Shown here: piece after piece, positions 21,836-33,478 of the stretch
How positions within the stretch are numbered: position 1 is the stretch's first letter
Layout: each line of letters begins with the position of its first letter
DNA from: Isoetes taiwanensis
Taxonomy: Eukaryota > Streptophyta > Lycopodiopsida > Isoetales > Isoetaceae
Assembly: GCA_021234155.1 (NCBI GenBank)
Contig: JAJEKV010000098.1
Coordinates: forward strand, 3,098,803-3,162,802
Length of the DNA stretch: 64,000 bases
Direction: 5' to 3'
Made by a program: the position numbers and the translations under genes
The notes under the pieces: model-generated
What the model saw: only the letters and a program-made list of their open reading frames with translations
What the model was told of the DNA's origin: nothing
Database searches by the model: none

Positions 21836-22700
21836 CCTTTAATCTATCCCTTTTCACATTAGAATTAATGCCTTGGAGATTCCAAGACACACATCTAAGA
21901 TTAATATCCATAAAAATTAGTTTTCTTAGAGATCCTTGAGCTTCTCCTAGATGGCTCAGGGGTCTGTCTTCTGCTGCTTTTCTTTTTTTCTGTAGTAGGA
22001 AACAATTTGCCAAGGATTTATCATTTCTTCCCTTTCCAGGTCCTTATCAATGATGTATTCCAAATAAGCCTGCTCAGATAAACCAGTCTGATTACTGTCA
22101 TAAGGCTCATCCTCATGGGTTTTTGGATCTTGACTCTGGTTGCTTGGATCCGAGTTGTCTTTATCTTCAATGATTTCTTCAATGATGACATTGCTATTAG
22201 TCTTGTTACTGCTCATCTGATCATTCCAGGGTATACAAAGTTGGGCTGGCACAATTATCTTCACCACTTTATCATTCTCCTTGCTGCATTCTCCCTTCTC
22301 AAAAGTGTTCTCTTTTCTCAGATCCCTTTTAGGGCCCCATTCTTTCCTTCCATGAGCTTGATACATAGGAGCTTTTCCCTTGGAATTATCCTTTTTAGAC
22401 TCAATAATTGGGGTTTTAGAGTAGCTGATCTTGATATCCAGGAAGGTGTCCTCATCAATTCTTGAACCAACCTAATGCCATGGTCCAGCACAAAGGTCTC
22501 TCCCAAAGGATATTTCCCAGTCTGATTGCAGCAATCCTGGCAGCCGCAACCTTGGCAATTGAAACTCTAGACATGATGCTTAGAAGGAAAGAAAGGAAAG
22601 AACAAATTTGCAAGGAAACTTCAGATGGGCAAATAATGCCTAGTACCACAGTAACCACTGAACCACTTTGCTCCAACACCTGAGAAGAAAGCAAGTAGCC
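21832..22700 (-). mobile_element. LINE, upstream part (ORF1 C-terminal region and start of ORF2)
   Basis: On the minus strand, an ORF1-like segment has a Cys-rich stretch (CQGCGCQDCCNQ, about 22,555-22,520). A hydrophilic acidic region follows and ends in WQIVSYYRKKEKQ (22,366-21,956). ORF2 then starts with CVSWNLQGINSNVKRDRLKV, the first strand of the endonuclease domain. It stops exactly at the 16.9-kb element. Rejoined at CAAA, the frame continues without a gap into CLSTIKADM at 4,880. This is therefore one LINE interrupted, not two copies. Confidence 0.85.
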
Positions 22701-22959
22701 GGAAAAGAATAGACAACAGGCTTCTTGTGATCACTCTGTTTCGCTACAACAAATTGCCAGAGGACAAAATGAAAACATAAACATGGTCAAAGCCTTCAGA
22801 TCAGACTAGCATGGCCGAAAATGGACTTCATGAGAAAACCTATTATCACCGTGGATAAAATCGGAGTCTAAACAAAATGCCTGAAGATCAATGCTAGAAT
22901 CCCAACAAACCCTGCAACAAAAACGCCGCAAAAAAGGCAGATAGCAGAATATGATGAAA
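22701..22959. other. No gene recognised (possible LINE 5' UTR)
   Basis: Sequence immediately upstream (minus strand) of LINE ORF1. No promoter motif can be supported. Confidence 0.3.
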
Positions 22960-23045
22960 GGATAAACACCCCTGAGGGCCCATTACCTCAGATAAAGGGG
23001 CGAGCCCATTTATCTGAGGTAATGGGCGAGCAAGGGTGTCTATCC
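22960..23045. repeat. Foldback: 19-bp perfect inverted repeat with a second outer arm
   Basis: GCCCATTACCTCAGATAAA (22,978-22,996) and TTTATCTGAGGTAATGGGC (23,009-23,027) are perfect arms around a 12-base loop. Outside them GGATAAACACCC (22,960) and GGGTGTCTATCC (23,034) pair 11 of 12. No gene is nearby; it may be a MITE or a transposon end. Confidence 0.8.
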
Positions 23046-23089
23046 CCTTTAACCGGGCAGGCAAGCTGCCTCATCTATACCTAGAATCT

Positions 23090-23190
23090 GAGCTTCTATA
23101 GCTCAGTTATCATAGCTTTGGAGGGCCAAAGGTCGGTTATCAGAAGTCCAGAGCTCGGTTATCAAGTCCTACCCTGGATTATCAGCATCC
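23090..23190 (+). repeat. Degenerate tandem repeat around GAGCTCGGTTATCA
   Basis: TAGCTCAGTTATCA, AGGTCGGTTATCA and GAGCTCGGTTATCA recur at about 37-45-bp spacing. Confidence 0.5.
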
Positions 23191-25992
23191 GAGGCTGAAT
23201 CCAAAGTTAAAAAATCCTCCCGAAGCTGAATCCAGGGCAAAGTTGCAATGCTGCTTCTCATTTCCCTGTTTCCACTTGCTTGTTATGCCCTATCACAGGG
23301 CAGCAATCAATAGCCAGGGATGCGCTGATCTGAAAGCCTGTCGGTTAAGGACTTTGCACTGGCCACCAGAAGAAAGCAGGACTGTGAAAATAGGTAGCAT
23401 GGCAGGAGAAAAATCCAACAAAACTCTAAACATGGTTGATTAAGTTTACCCAATTCGTTTGGTATTGGTATTCTCGCAATGGTGGAAACTATGATTCTGG
23501 TATTGTATTGTATTATCATGTTTTTTTAAGTGAACTCAATGGTGTGAGGAAGAAAATTTGGAGCCGTGGCTCGAATGGAGAACGAGACGCTGTCAGAATC
23601 AAGCAAGAATGGAAGGAGGGCCACGATGGTCGCTGGCCCTTCCATGCCGCCGGTTTCTGCTGGCATCCGCCAGAACCAGCATGAACACGGAACCAGCATT
23701 TGCTGTTCTGTGTTTTTCTTTTTGCTTTGAATTTATCAACCCACCTTCTACTGAGATTTCTTAGAAGATTCGGCGAACTGCGTTCTATTTCTTAGAAGAT
23801 TCGGCAAACTGCGTTCTAATCGGCGAGTGGGTCCTAATCCGATGAACCTCTGCTTCTGGTGTGAGACTTGGGTTAAATTTGTAGGATCTAAGCTGCTAGA
23901 ATTCTACAGATTTAGAGCAAAGGGTTATTTCTGCCTAGGAGATGCGAATTCGGTTTGTATAAGAAGAAATCTGTCGCTGAATCTTAAAGAAACCCAGGGC
24001 ATGAAAACTGAGGACCCAAATCCGGCACAAAAAGCTGGACAGATTAGATCGAATCTGCAAATAATCTGCGAAGCATTAAACGAAGAAATGGAGGGGGCAG
24101 CAACGCCAATGGTCATCTGTTTTAATTCTGCACCTTTGAAATTTGTATGGGTCGCGGCCTGCAAAAAACAGAGGGCCCTTCATCTGGCATTTAGTGGTCA
24201 TGTTTCCTTTTTAGGTTTTTAGAATGTACGCCCCTTTCTATTTTTAGAAAGGGGCCATTTTCTTAGGGCATAGATAAGAATGCACGCCCCTTTCTATTTT
24301 TAGAGCTCCAGTGGAGCTGTGCTTCTGTTTATTGTGTTAAAAAGCATGAACATGAGTTAAGCGTGCCTCTTCCTTTTTTCGGTAGAGGCGGCAACGACAC
24401 CCAGCGAGGCAGGCTTCGAGGCAGTGCTTTCGGCATAGGCAATAGCAGATGAAGCCCACAGAGGCCCCATCGCTAGCTTTGCTATCTAGGCGAAATGAGA
24501 GGCAGTCTTTGTTAAGATTTGCTGCTGAAATGGATGCTGCCATAGCCGCTTCTTGCATGTAGCCTAATCCTCAGTTTTTTCCTTCGGCCTCTTGATGCCA
24601 TTTGCAGGGTTTTTGTCTCCCACATCCGATTGCTATGAACAGGATTGATTCCGGCCTAGGATTATCTGCACTAGCAGCACATGATTGATTCTGGCAGGAA
24701 GATTCATTTAGGCAGTTCAAGAACTTGGAGTCAGTGCAGGATTGATTCCGGCAGCAACGCCGGATCCATTCGGCAGGCTGGTTTAGCACAAGATGCGTGG
24801 TCCGGTTCAGTGCAGCATTGATGCCTACCATTAGTCCCCCTCCCTCCTCCCCTCCGGAGGATTTTTATACAATGTCGCAATAGACCACTGAGCTTTTTTG
24901 CACCATTGAAAGTGGCGCAGCAATTTCCGGCGGAAAAATCCCTGTTAGTTGATCTGGCACAAATTCCAGAATATACCCTAGATCAATGGCCAGGAACAAA
25001 AGATTATAATAAACCCATAAAGCAGTGGGATGTTTTCATCTTATTTTATGGGCCATTGATGGGGATAATATTCGCTCTCATGTGCCACATCAATGGCCTC
25101 AGTTTTTTTTCCGCCTTCAACCCACGAAAGTTTCAATGGGGCAAATCAAACGAAGAAGAAGCAATGGATCCAAATACACATTGCATCATTCTCAACAAAA
25201 AATTACAGCCGAAGGTTTGAAGCGTGTGAGAGAGGCCTCACCACCAGAGAGCGCCACAAACAGAGGCCTCGTCAGAGAGCGCCGCCTCGAGGCCGATTCA
25301 AATTTATTGCTCGATCTGCGGCCAAACGCAATTCCTCCTGCACAAGGCAGGAAACTGACATAGAGGCTGTGCATGCACCAAGCGTCGTCGGCGTCGCCCA
25401 CAGACAGCCCCCATTTGCCATATTCAAGAAAAGAAACCCTAACAGAAGAGCAGAACATGTAACGGATTTTTACCCCTATGAGTTTGTGTAATTACTATAC
25501 AAGCCAGCAAAACAAGCTCTAAGGAATATGAAAGCGAGGCGGAAGGCAAGCATAGCCATGGCGAAATAAGAAAGAAATGGACTAGGCATGCAAGAGAAAT
25601 AAGGGATCAAACCGAAAGCATGGAGAGCATGGAGATGAAGATGCGCTGATGAAGAAAAGGAAAGACTCCAAGGGGTATATAACAACATAAAACCTTAATC
25701 ACCACGTCAGGTAATATAACTAACTAAATGTCACTGGTTTTTGATAATTACAGTTATTTTCTTATCATTATATGAAGGTAAATTCAATTATACGGGCTCC
25801 CATTGGGAAAAAATTGTTAGTATTAGTATTTTTTTGCTAAGAATACTAATACACACATGATCCCGTTATGTTAAAATTTAGCAATTTCTTAAAAAAATTT
25901 AACGGTTATAGTGCAAATGTTAACCCCTCCTTGAGAGGACATTTAAGACGTTTAATATTTTTTTTTTGCTCATGCACTAACATAACAACACT
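23191..25992. other. No gene recognised; short duplications
   Basis: AGAATGYACGCCCCTTTCTA (+TTTTTAGA) occurs twice (about 24,223 and 24,278). The first copy forms a hairpin with GAAAGGGGC. 'GATTGATTCCGGC' variants recur at 24,640-24,780. Open frames here are short, with no recognisable domain. Confidence 0.45.
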
Positions 25993-26404
25993 TCCTAGGA
26001 TGGGTCCTATGATAGGCATATACTGGCCGAGTGAAGTGGTGTTCTCATTGAGCTTTGTAAAACATTGAGTACAAATGATCCCTCACTAGGGGTAGATAAA
26101 TTTGGAAATATGAACTTTAAATGCTCCGAAACTAGACAATCATCGAGAGCATGATGATACTAAAGAATACAACATAAAAGATAGTTTTATCTGCCACTTG
26201 GTCGATGCAAAGGTGAGAAGACCTGGTGACTGCTTCTCATTGGGAAGAAGAACCACGCCTCCTTAGGTTCTTGAGGAAAACCCAAGCAAATAGTTGAAGC
26301 ACGACCCTACGCACTCTGGCAACCACAAGACCTTAAAAAATCCTGCAGAGTCAAGGCTGAAAGAAAAATAACCCGTCAATGAGTTAGATGCCATAGGCAA
26401 GAAG

Positions 26405-26635
26405 ACTCGGAGGCTCCAGGGCCACGCCGAGAAAGAAACAACAGCCGACCAATCGGGAACCGTCCGCGGAAAATGACCCTCGCGGGAAAAACAACCGATT
26501 AGTGCTGCCTCGGAGGCTACGTTGCCACGCCGAGAGAAAATGAAAAAGAGTTGTGCCTCAGAAGCTAGAGTGCCATGCCGAAAAAGAGTAAACTAATAAG
26601 TATGCCTCAGAGACTACAAAGCCACGCTGAGGAAA
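26405..26635. repeat. Tandem GCCTCGGAGGCT / CCACGCCGAG units
   Basis: Four diverged units, each beginning CTCGGAGGCT or CTCAGARRCT and closing with a CCACGCCGAG variant, so each can fold on itself. Spacing is about 55-110 bp. Confidence 0.6.
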
Positions 26636-26845
26636 TAAAGAATGCAAATTTAAAGGACATAGAAAAGAAAAGGAAATAACGAACATGATCAAATGCAAAA
26701 ACCATCCAGGGAGGGAGGGTGAGAGAAACTGATAGGATAGAGAAGCAGGAGAAATCTAGCTCAAGAGAATGTCGATGATAGAATAGTGAAGAGAGGCTGA
26801 ATAAATAGGAGGAGTGACAAAGGGACGTCCCCATCCAAGGAATGT

Positions 26846-26873
26846 CGGTTCTATTGCTGTCGCAATAGAACCG
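26846..26873. repeat. 3' hairpin of element A
   Basis: CGGTTCTATTGC-TGTC-GCAATAGAACCG, identical to the hairpin of element B. Confidence 0.85.
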
Positions 26874-28298
26874 TGGCATTCCTAGGATGGATCCTATGAT
26901 AGGCATATACTGGCCGATAGAAGAGGAACAAACTCAAAAACTACTCAGCATGGAGACTGAAAAGAAGAGAAGCTAAAGAGAAATATAGTATAAAGAAAGG
27001 GAGAAACGAGTCTACAAGGGTCACTGGAAAGAATACACAGATAAGGCTGATGGGACAGGGGAACAAAATGGATCTAAAAATGGCAACAACAAAGGCACAA
27101 GAACAGACAGAACATCGAAAGAGCCGATGGGGGGAATGACGAGTGAAGAACACATAGAAAGGAAGAACATAATACGGTAGAAAGGAGCCAGGTAAATGGG
27201 AGCCAGAATGGATAGTGGCATGGGAAACAAGGCGACTAAGAAAACAGGCAAGTGAAGCAAAGTAAAAGGTCGGAATAAAAGAGAGTGGAAAAGAAAAAGT
27301 GGAGAAGGTGGACGGGGACTTAACTCAGCAGGAGAAGCGGACGGAAAAAAAGGAATCAATGACCCACATCAATAACGAATAAACAATGAAAAACACACAT
27401 GGAACAAATGAATACATGGAACAAAAGGAAGGATAGAAACACGAACCAACATGGAACTAAAAGAGCAAAAAGAAGTCAACAAACAAACAGAGAGTGAACA
27501 GAAAATGAGCTAGAGACCAGAAATAATGAGGAGCATATAGCAAAAAGGAGCGCAACAAACCTAGAATACAGCAAGTCGAATCTGAAAAATAGATTGAAAA
27601 ATGTGGAATAAAGAAAGGGAGAAACAAGTCCACAAGGATCATCAGAACAAAATGAAACAGAATGCACAGGTGAGGCTAATGGGACATATGAAGCAAGCGG
27701 AACAAATGGAGATAATAAAGACTCAATGCGAAAAACAAAGAAACATAAAAAATTGGACTAAGGGGCCAAAAAGACTGCCTGACAAAAGAGAAAATGCCTA
27801 GAAATAAATAAACCTACTAACAAACTTGAATAAACGAAAATAAAGGCATAAAGTACTTGAAAACTGGAAATCATGGAAAAAATGGAGCAAATTAGGCTAA
27901 AGAACAAAATGAGATTAGGAAGCAATGGTGAATGGATGGACCAAATTGCAAAAACAAGTTTAAAGGATATCAAGCAATGAAGCAATGAATAAGGATATCA
28001 AGCAATGAAGCAGAGTAACATAGAGCAAAATGACAACTGTGATAAAACGGTAAGCATGAGAAAGATTCGCAAAAGACATCAAGTGGAACAATTAGAACAA
28101 TGGCACAAAAGGAGCTAAAGGGACCAACAACAGGCAAATAGCACCAAGAGATTAGCTGTCTATGTGAAGCCGAAGTTAATGTACTTCGAAAAACAAAAAT
28201 AATGGAAATAAATGAGCAAACGAGGCTAAACAATAAATGAGACAGAAGAAGCAATGGCGAGCGGATAGACCAATATAACGAAACATGTTCATCAAGTA

Positions 28299-28525
28299 TG
28301 AAATAATGGGAATAACGACATCAAGCAACAAAGTGGAGTAACCTCGAGCAACACACAACTGTCTTACAAGAACAAAACATAATAATAGAAAACGACATAG
28401 TAATCGAAACATAGTAATGAAAAACAACATAGTAATCGAGAACATAGTAATGGGAATAACGACATCAAGCAACAAGTTGGAGTTTAGAGCAACAGACAAC
28501 TGTCATACAAGACAAAAACATAGTA
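28299..28525 (+). repeat. About 140-bp tandem duplication inside element B
   Basis: ATGGGAATAACGACATCAAG followed by a CAACA...ACAACTGTC...ACAAGA block occurs at 28,309 and again at 28,450. Shorter 'cgacatagtaatcgaaacatagtaatg' repeats lie between. Confidence 0.7.
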
Positions 28526-30049
28526 ATGGAATGCAAAAGATGTCGAGTGAAACAACTAGAACAAGGGTAGAAATCGAGGTAGAGGACGAACCTAAGGCAA
28601 TTGGCACAAAGGAATCATTACTTATGTGAAGCAAAGCCCACCTGAAGCATATGACGGAATAAATGACTGTGGTCTCGATGTACGAAGGGGTCAAAGGAAG
28701 TTATGAAACCTGGAGCAAATATAAGCAAATCCAATGGGACAATGGTTCATCGAAGGTGCCGGGGTGAAAAGGAACTCACCAAGCAAAAGGACCGAAATGA
28801 AATCTATATAACCAACTAGACTAAATTCACAGTTGACATAGAGACGAGCATGCTAAGAAAGGAAAGACCATAAGGGAGTATCAGAAACAAAGAAGCACCA
28901 CGGGATACAACACCATAGACCATGAAAGTTGACCAAGGCCTGCTGGAGGTATCTTCAAAAGAACATAAAAGATGTAGGATGATTGGGACAACAAAGTGCA
29001 GGAACAATATAGAGAATATTCCAAACGCGGCATTAGTCTTCAAAAGAAACATAAGAAACCAATGCTAAGAATGAATCAATGCCCATACATTTCTAGAGAA
29101 GAAGAATGCATCAGATGAAACCATAAAAAATGCCCAAGGCACAACGAAACTTTGCAGTATAAGTATTATCTGCCCAATGCATATGATCAAAATAAGCCTC
29201 AAACATACTATGCAAACGTTGAAAGCCAAAAGAAGTATACAAATGAAACTCAAAATCGAGGATATGAAATTATCTAACATGAATATCACCCACCAAATAT
29301 ATGTAGAACATTACATACCAAGACTTCCACAAAAATGAATGCATAGAAATTCAAACCCTAGTTAAACCTAATACAACAAGTAGTGATGCAAAAGCACTTC
29401 CCGAGCACGTTTTTGGTTCACGACTCCAACTAAATGCACAACTTTGCAAATATAAGAGAAGACGAAGGAATAGTCTCCTACAGGATCACGGACCTCCTGA
29501 ATCCATAGAACATGCGAGATGGGCAATCATCCAAGCCAGAAAGGGCAAAACAACCAGTAAGATGTGTAGAGAGAGCAAGATCACATGAAAAGGGGTGAAC
29601 AAATTAGAACTGACCCAAGATCATATCAAAAAATGCAGTGGTTACCCCCCGAATCAGAATGTAAGCATCGAAATGAAAAATATTAGATAGCTAAACAAAT
29701 GAAAGCCACCCAACACAGACTAATATGCTATGTGAAGAAAATTAGGAGCAGAGGGCAACAACCTGATGAGTCATAACCATTGGCAGTAAGAAACCCCTAG
29801 AATAAACTCAAAGACTAAGCGCATTGTCGATCAAAACACAAGACTACCTCAGGGAGACCTATGAAAGATACGTACTTAAGTAACATGAAAATGAACCACC
29901 TAGTCATGGGGCATTATACAACATGATGAGCTAAATTAAATGACAATAAACAATGTTTGATAAACAAAAATTGTGAGTCTGGTACACGCCCAATGCAAAT
30001 TTCGGCACTGACGAAACACACGAATGAAATGAGATAACAAGAAATGTAC

Positions 30050-30435
30050 CTAGGTTGCGCTAAAAAATCCACAAAATTGGTTGGCCGGCTTAGCCAAAAT
30101 TCACGTGGCAGGTGAATGATAAAAACAAATTTGTCTCAGTTGGGCTCGAAAGAAAGCACAAAAAATATTAAAGGGCAACATTAAAAACCAAAATACGACG
30201 CATACCTAAGTTGCTCTCGAAAATTCCACAAAAAACATGGCCAACATTAAGAAAACGAAAAATAAAACCATATCTAGTCAGAACTCGCATGGCAGGTGAA
30301 TGAGAAAAAAGCAAATTTGTCCCAAGTTGTGCTCGAAAGAATCCACCAAAACATCGAAGGGCCAATGTGCTCAAAAGAATCCACGAAAACATTGAAGGGT
30401 CAACATTAAAAAACAAAAAACAAGACTGATACCTA
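30050..30435 (+). repeat. Diverged direct repeats inside element B
   Basis: 'tacctaggttgc...tccacaaaa', 'cgtggcaggtgaatga...aaatttgtc' and 'aagggcaacattaaaaa' recur two to four times. Confidence 0.6.
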
Positions 30436-30546
30436 GATTGCTCTAAAAAGATAGCATGCTAGTACCCCGACCAAGGACCACTCTGGCAAGCCAATCAAAC
30501 CCCATGTCTTATAAAAAGAAGCAAAAAACAACCAAAATACAGATAA

Positions 30547-30645
30547 CCATGTAACTCATGGATACCAAAGAAGGATAAAATGAATATATTTGATGATGGT
30601 ATCATGGATAACAAAGAAGGATAAAATGAATATATTTGATGATGC
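30547..30645 (+). repeat. 50-bp tandem duplication
   Basis: 'catggataccaaagaagg' with the following 'ataaaatgaatatatttgatgatg' is repeated head to tail with one or two changes. A 31-bp tandem pair ('gacaaggactcaataaagag') follows at 30,722-30,783. Confidence 0.75.
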
Positions 30646-31904
30646 TATGCAAGAACTATGCACCATCTTCCTATCTGCCCCTTCAAAGAATACGTACCTT
30701 CGTTCTGTGGCAGGAAACTAGTAGACAAGGACTCAATAAAGAGAAAAAAGATAGACAAGAACTCAATAAAGAGAAAAAAGATAAACCAAAAAATGTTTCC
30801 TCTTGCACGAGGCATATTCTCACAGTATTCCAAGACTTGTATTGATGGAGGAGAACCTAAACTCACCCATATAGATAACAAACCAAAAAAGCACATGTAC
30901 CTCTTTCGCAGAACATTTTCTTGTAATATTTCGAGAACTCCATGATACACGAACAAGCGAGACAAAAACATCATAATCAAAGGCAAAAACGTTTTCATGG
31001 CATATAAAACAAGCAAAAACAAAAACCTCAAAGATAAAAAACTTACATGGCACACGAAACGAGCAAGACGAAGACCCCAAATGAAACGAAATCGTTATAT
31101 TTACAGTTCAAAAGCAACAATTGACCACGCGTGTAAGCGACAAACGACGTAGTTCAAAAAAGCAAGAAAATAACGACCTTCTGCAGGACATCTCCTTGTA
31201 AGACCATTGAGAAGTTCATGATAAATGAATGAGCGAGACAGGAATATTATACCAAAGACACAAAATTTCATGGTACATAAAATGAGCAAGACAAAAAACC
31301 TCAAAGACAAAACTCTCATAACACGTAAAACGAGCAAAAACTCCAACCATAACAAAAAACATTATATTTATATCTACAGTTCAAAGGCAACAATCCATCA
31401 TAGGTAGTTCAAAGGCAACAATCCATCATAGGTCCTGGAAACAATATATGATCCTAGAAACAATAACGTTATATTCAAAGTTCAACAGGAAATAAAATGC
31501 CCTTTGGTGTAGAACTAAACATTACTTTGACGGGAAGATCAAAGGCAACAAAATGACCTTCGGTGTAGGGTCTAAATACTACTTTGAGCCAAAGACACAA
31601 CCAAATGGTCCACATACTACTTTGACAAGACCAGCCAAAGATACGACCAAATGGTTCACATACAGTATATAAACTTTTAAAATGGATCATGAAAGGACCA
31701 TTTGGATAATGTAAGGGGGAGCAGCAATCTGAAGACGAAATTCACAATCACATAATCTACACCCAAAAATTAGGAAACACCACAATAGTAACCAGTTATG
31801 AAGCGTTGAAAAAGATAAATACATGCGTATCTGAAAGGAAGAGAGACGTCAAGCAAGATGCAAGCCAGATATAAGGATAGAGCAAAACATAGAAAGAAAA
31901 TGAA

Positions 31905-32250
31905 AGTGCAAATGGCACACCGCTGCTTACAATCACATATGTCGCCCAACCAACTTGAACCAAATCAAGGACGTATTAGGCAAACAGCTTGCAGCAATGG
32001 CAACAAAATGAAATGAAGGTGCAAATGGCATATTGTTGCTTACAATCACATATGCTTACAATCACATATGTTGCCCAACCAACTTGAACAAAATCAAGGA
32101 CGTATTAAGCAAATAGAATGAAGCAGAATGAAGGTGCGAATGGCATACTGCTGCTTACAATCACATATGCTGCGCAATCCACTTGAACAAAATCAAGGAC
32201 ATGTAAAGCAAACAGCTTGCAACAATGGCAACACAATGAAATTGTGGATC
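31905..32250 (+). repeat. Three ~115-bp tandem repeats inside element B
   Basis: Each unit has 'gcaaatggca', 'ctgcttacaatcacatatg', 'cccaaccaacttgaac' and 'aaatcaaggacgtatta'. The second unit has an internal 'gcttacaatcacatat' duplication. Confidence 0.8.
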
Positions 32251-33444
32251 CTGAGGCCAACTCACGGCGTCCGAGGTCAATAGGGGCTTGCTTGTCGTAG
32301 AAGATTCCAAGGAGAAGGCTAGGCTCTTGGATATCAAAAGGTACTCCCGATCTACGGTCTGCGCTGCCTGAAAGGGCTAAAAAACATGGAGAAAAAAGCC
32401 GATTCATGCAAAACTAGAATTGCAAGATTAGACTAGAAGAATCGAGAATAGAAGAAAACTAGTCATAGGGAACATAAAAAACCAAACGAAAAAACGTGGA
32501 CAGATTAATAGAAAAGCAAAAGGGTCTGATAAGTAGGCTAGCCTCTGCAATAAAAGAAGATTAAACGATTTCTATCGCCTGCATGGGGCAAATGCCTCAA
32601 AAATTTGTTGCAACATGGCAAATATAAAGAAGACGATGAGTTACAGCTCAACCAGATACATCAAGAATAATCATCAAAGGACATACCTCCTCAGCGACCA
32701 ACAACTTGCAAAGCTCAAATCCACAGGCGTACAGAGGCAAATTATCAGAGATGCTCCAGAACTAATACCAAAGAGCTTACCTGAGCTAAGCAAAACTTCA
32801 AGGAAAACTATTAGAAACAACCAGCAGGAAAAGCCTCAAACCGTTAGAAGACGTTCAGTCGGATCTGTGGCAGAGTTATAGAGAAACAAGCTTATAAACT
32901 GTGCTGGATTCCGATCCACTCAGAAAGAAAAATGCCCAAGGAGCAAATCGCAGCTTCCCAAGCACCGTTGCACATCGATCTAAGCAATGTTGCAAATCGA
33001 TCTGAGTTCTCGTTGCCACAAAAAACCCTAGGTTAAGTCTTTCAAAATTTCCAAAACAGGCTGTATCAAACTGCTGGGTCGCAAAGGAATGCAACGAATC
33101 AAGATATTAAACATCAAAAGCACAAACTGGAAATGTAAAAATAAACAAAATTAGTTAGGGCTACAATCATCGATTCATGTCAAGCCATGATCTCTCTGCA
33201 TCTCCAAACGGAAACCATGGCTTGGGATCAAGTCCTATGCCAAAAGTCGTACTACAGCATGAGATTGAAGCCAGTAACAAACATGAAAACCTAAAAATTT
33301 CCTAATAGTAGATGATTGACAATGAAACTGATAGGATAGAGAAGCAGGAGAAATCTAGCTCAAGAGAACGCCGATGATAGAACAGTGAAGAGAGGCTGAA
33401 TAAATAGGAGGAGTGACAAAGGGACATCCCTATCCAAGGAATGT

Positions 33445-33472
33445 CGGTTCTATTGCTGTCGCAATAGAACCG
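33445..33472. repeat. 3' hairpin of element B
   Basis: CGGTTCTATTGC-TGTC-GCAATAGAACCG, followed by TGGCAT and the presumed flanking T at 33,479. Confidence 0.85.
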
Positions 33473-33478
33473 TGGCAT

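Larger units (their letters stand above)
25993..26879 (+). mobile_element. Helentron-like non-autonomous element A (887 bp)
   Basis: It starts TCCTAGGATGGGTCC, preceded by T, and ends ...ACCGTGGCAT followed by T. The left terminus is an imperfect inverted repeat of CCCCATCCAAGGAATG, which lies just inside the 3' hairpin. About 40 bases at the left end and about 155 at the right end match element B; the middles differ. Its body includes three or four inverted 'GCCTCGGAGGCT...GCCACGCCGAG' units (26,405-26,635). No coding capacity. Canonical TC...CTRR Helitron ends are absent, so the Helentron assignment is inferred. Confidence 0.6.
26880..33478 (+). mobile_element. Helentron-like element B (6.6 kb), A-rich, non-coding
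   Basis: It abuts element A with no gap: A ends GGCAT and B starts TCCTAGGATGGATCC. Its right end (about 33,325-33,478) repeats the right end of A. The plus strand is strongly enriched in A and poor in T throughout. The many minus-strand open frames rich in Phe, Leu and Ser follow from that composition and show no domain. The interior is built from local tandem duplications (28.3-28.5, 30.05-30.43, 30.55-30.65, 30.9-31.34, 31.9-32.25 kb). No Rep or helicase gene was found. Confidence 0.55.

Noticed and set aside
26607-31690. Many minus-strand open frames rich in Phe, Leu and Ser resembling membrane proteins
   Set aside because: They follow from the T-rich strand of element B; they overlap, lack consistent starts and contain no domain.
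25993-33478. LTR retrotransposon with LTR 25,993-26,879
   Set aside because: The 887-bp unit is not repeated as a whole at the other end; only about 40 bp (left) and 155 bp (right) are shared, and there is no primer site or pol.
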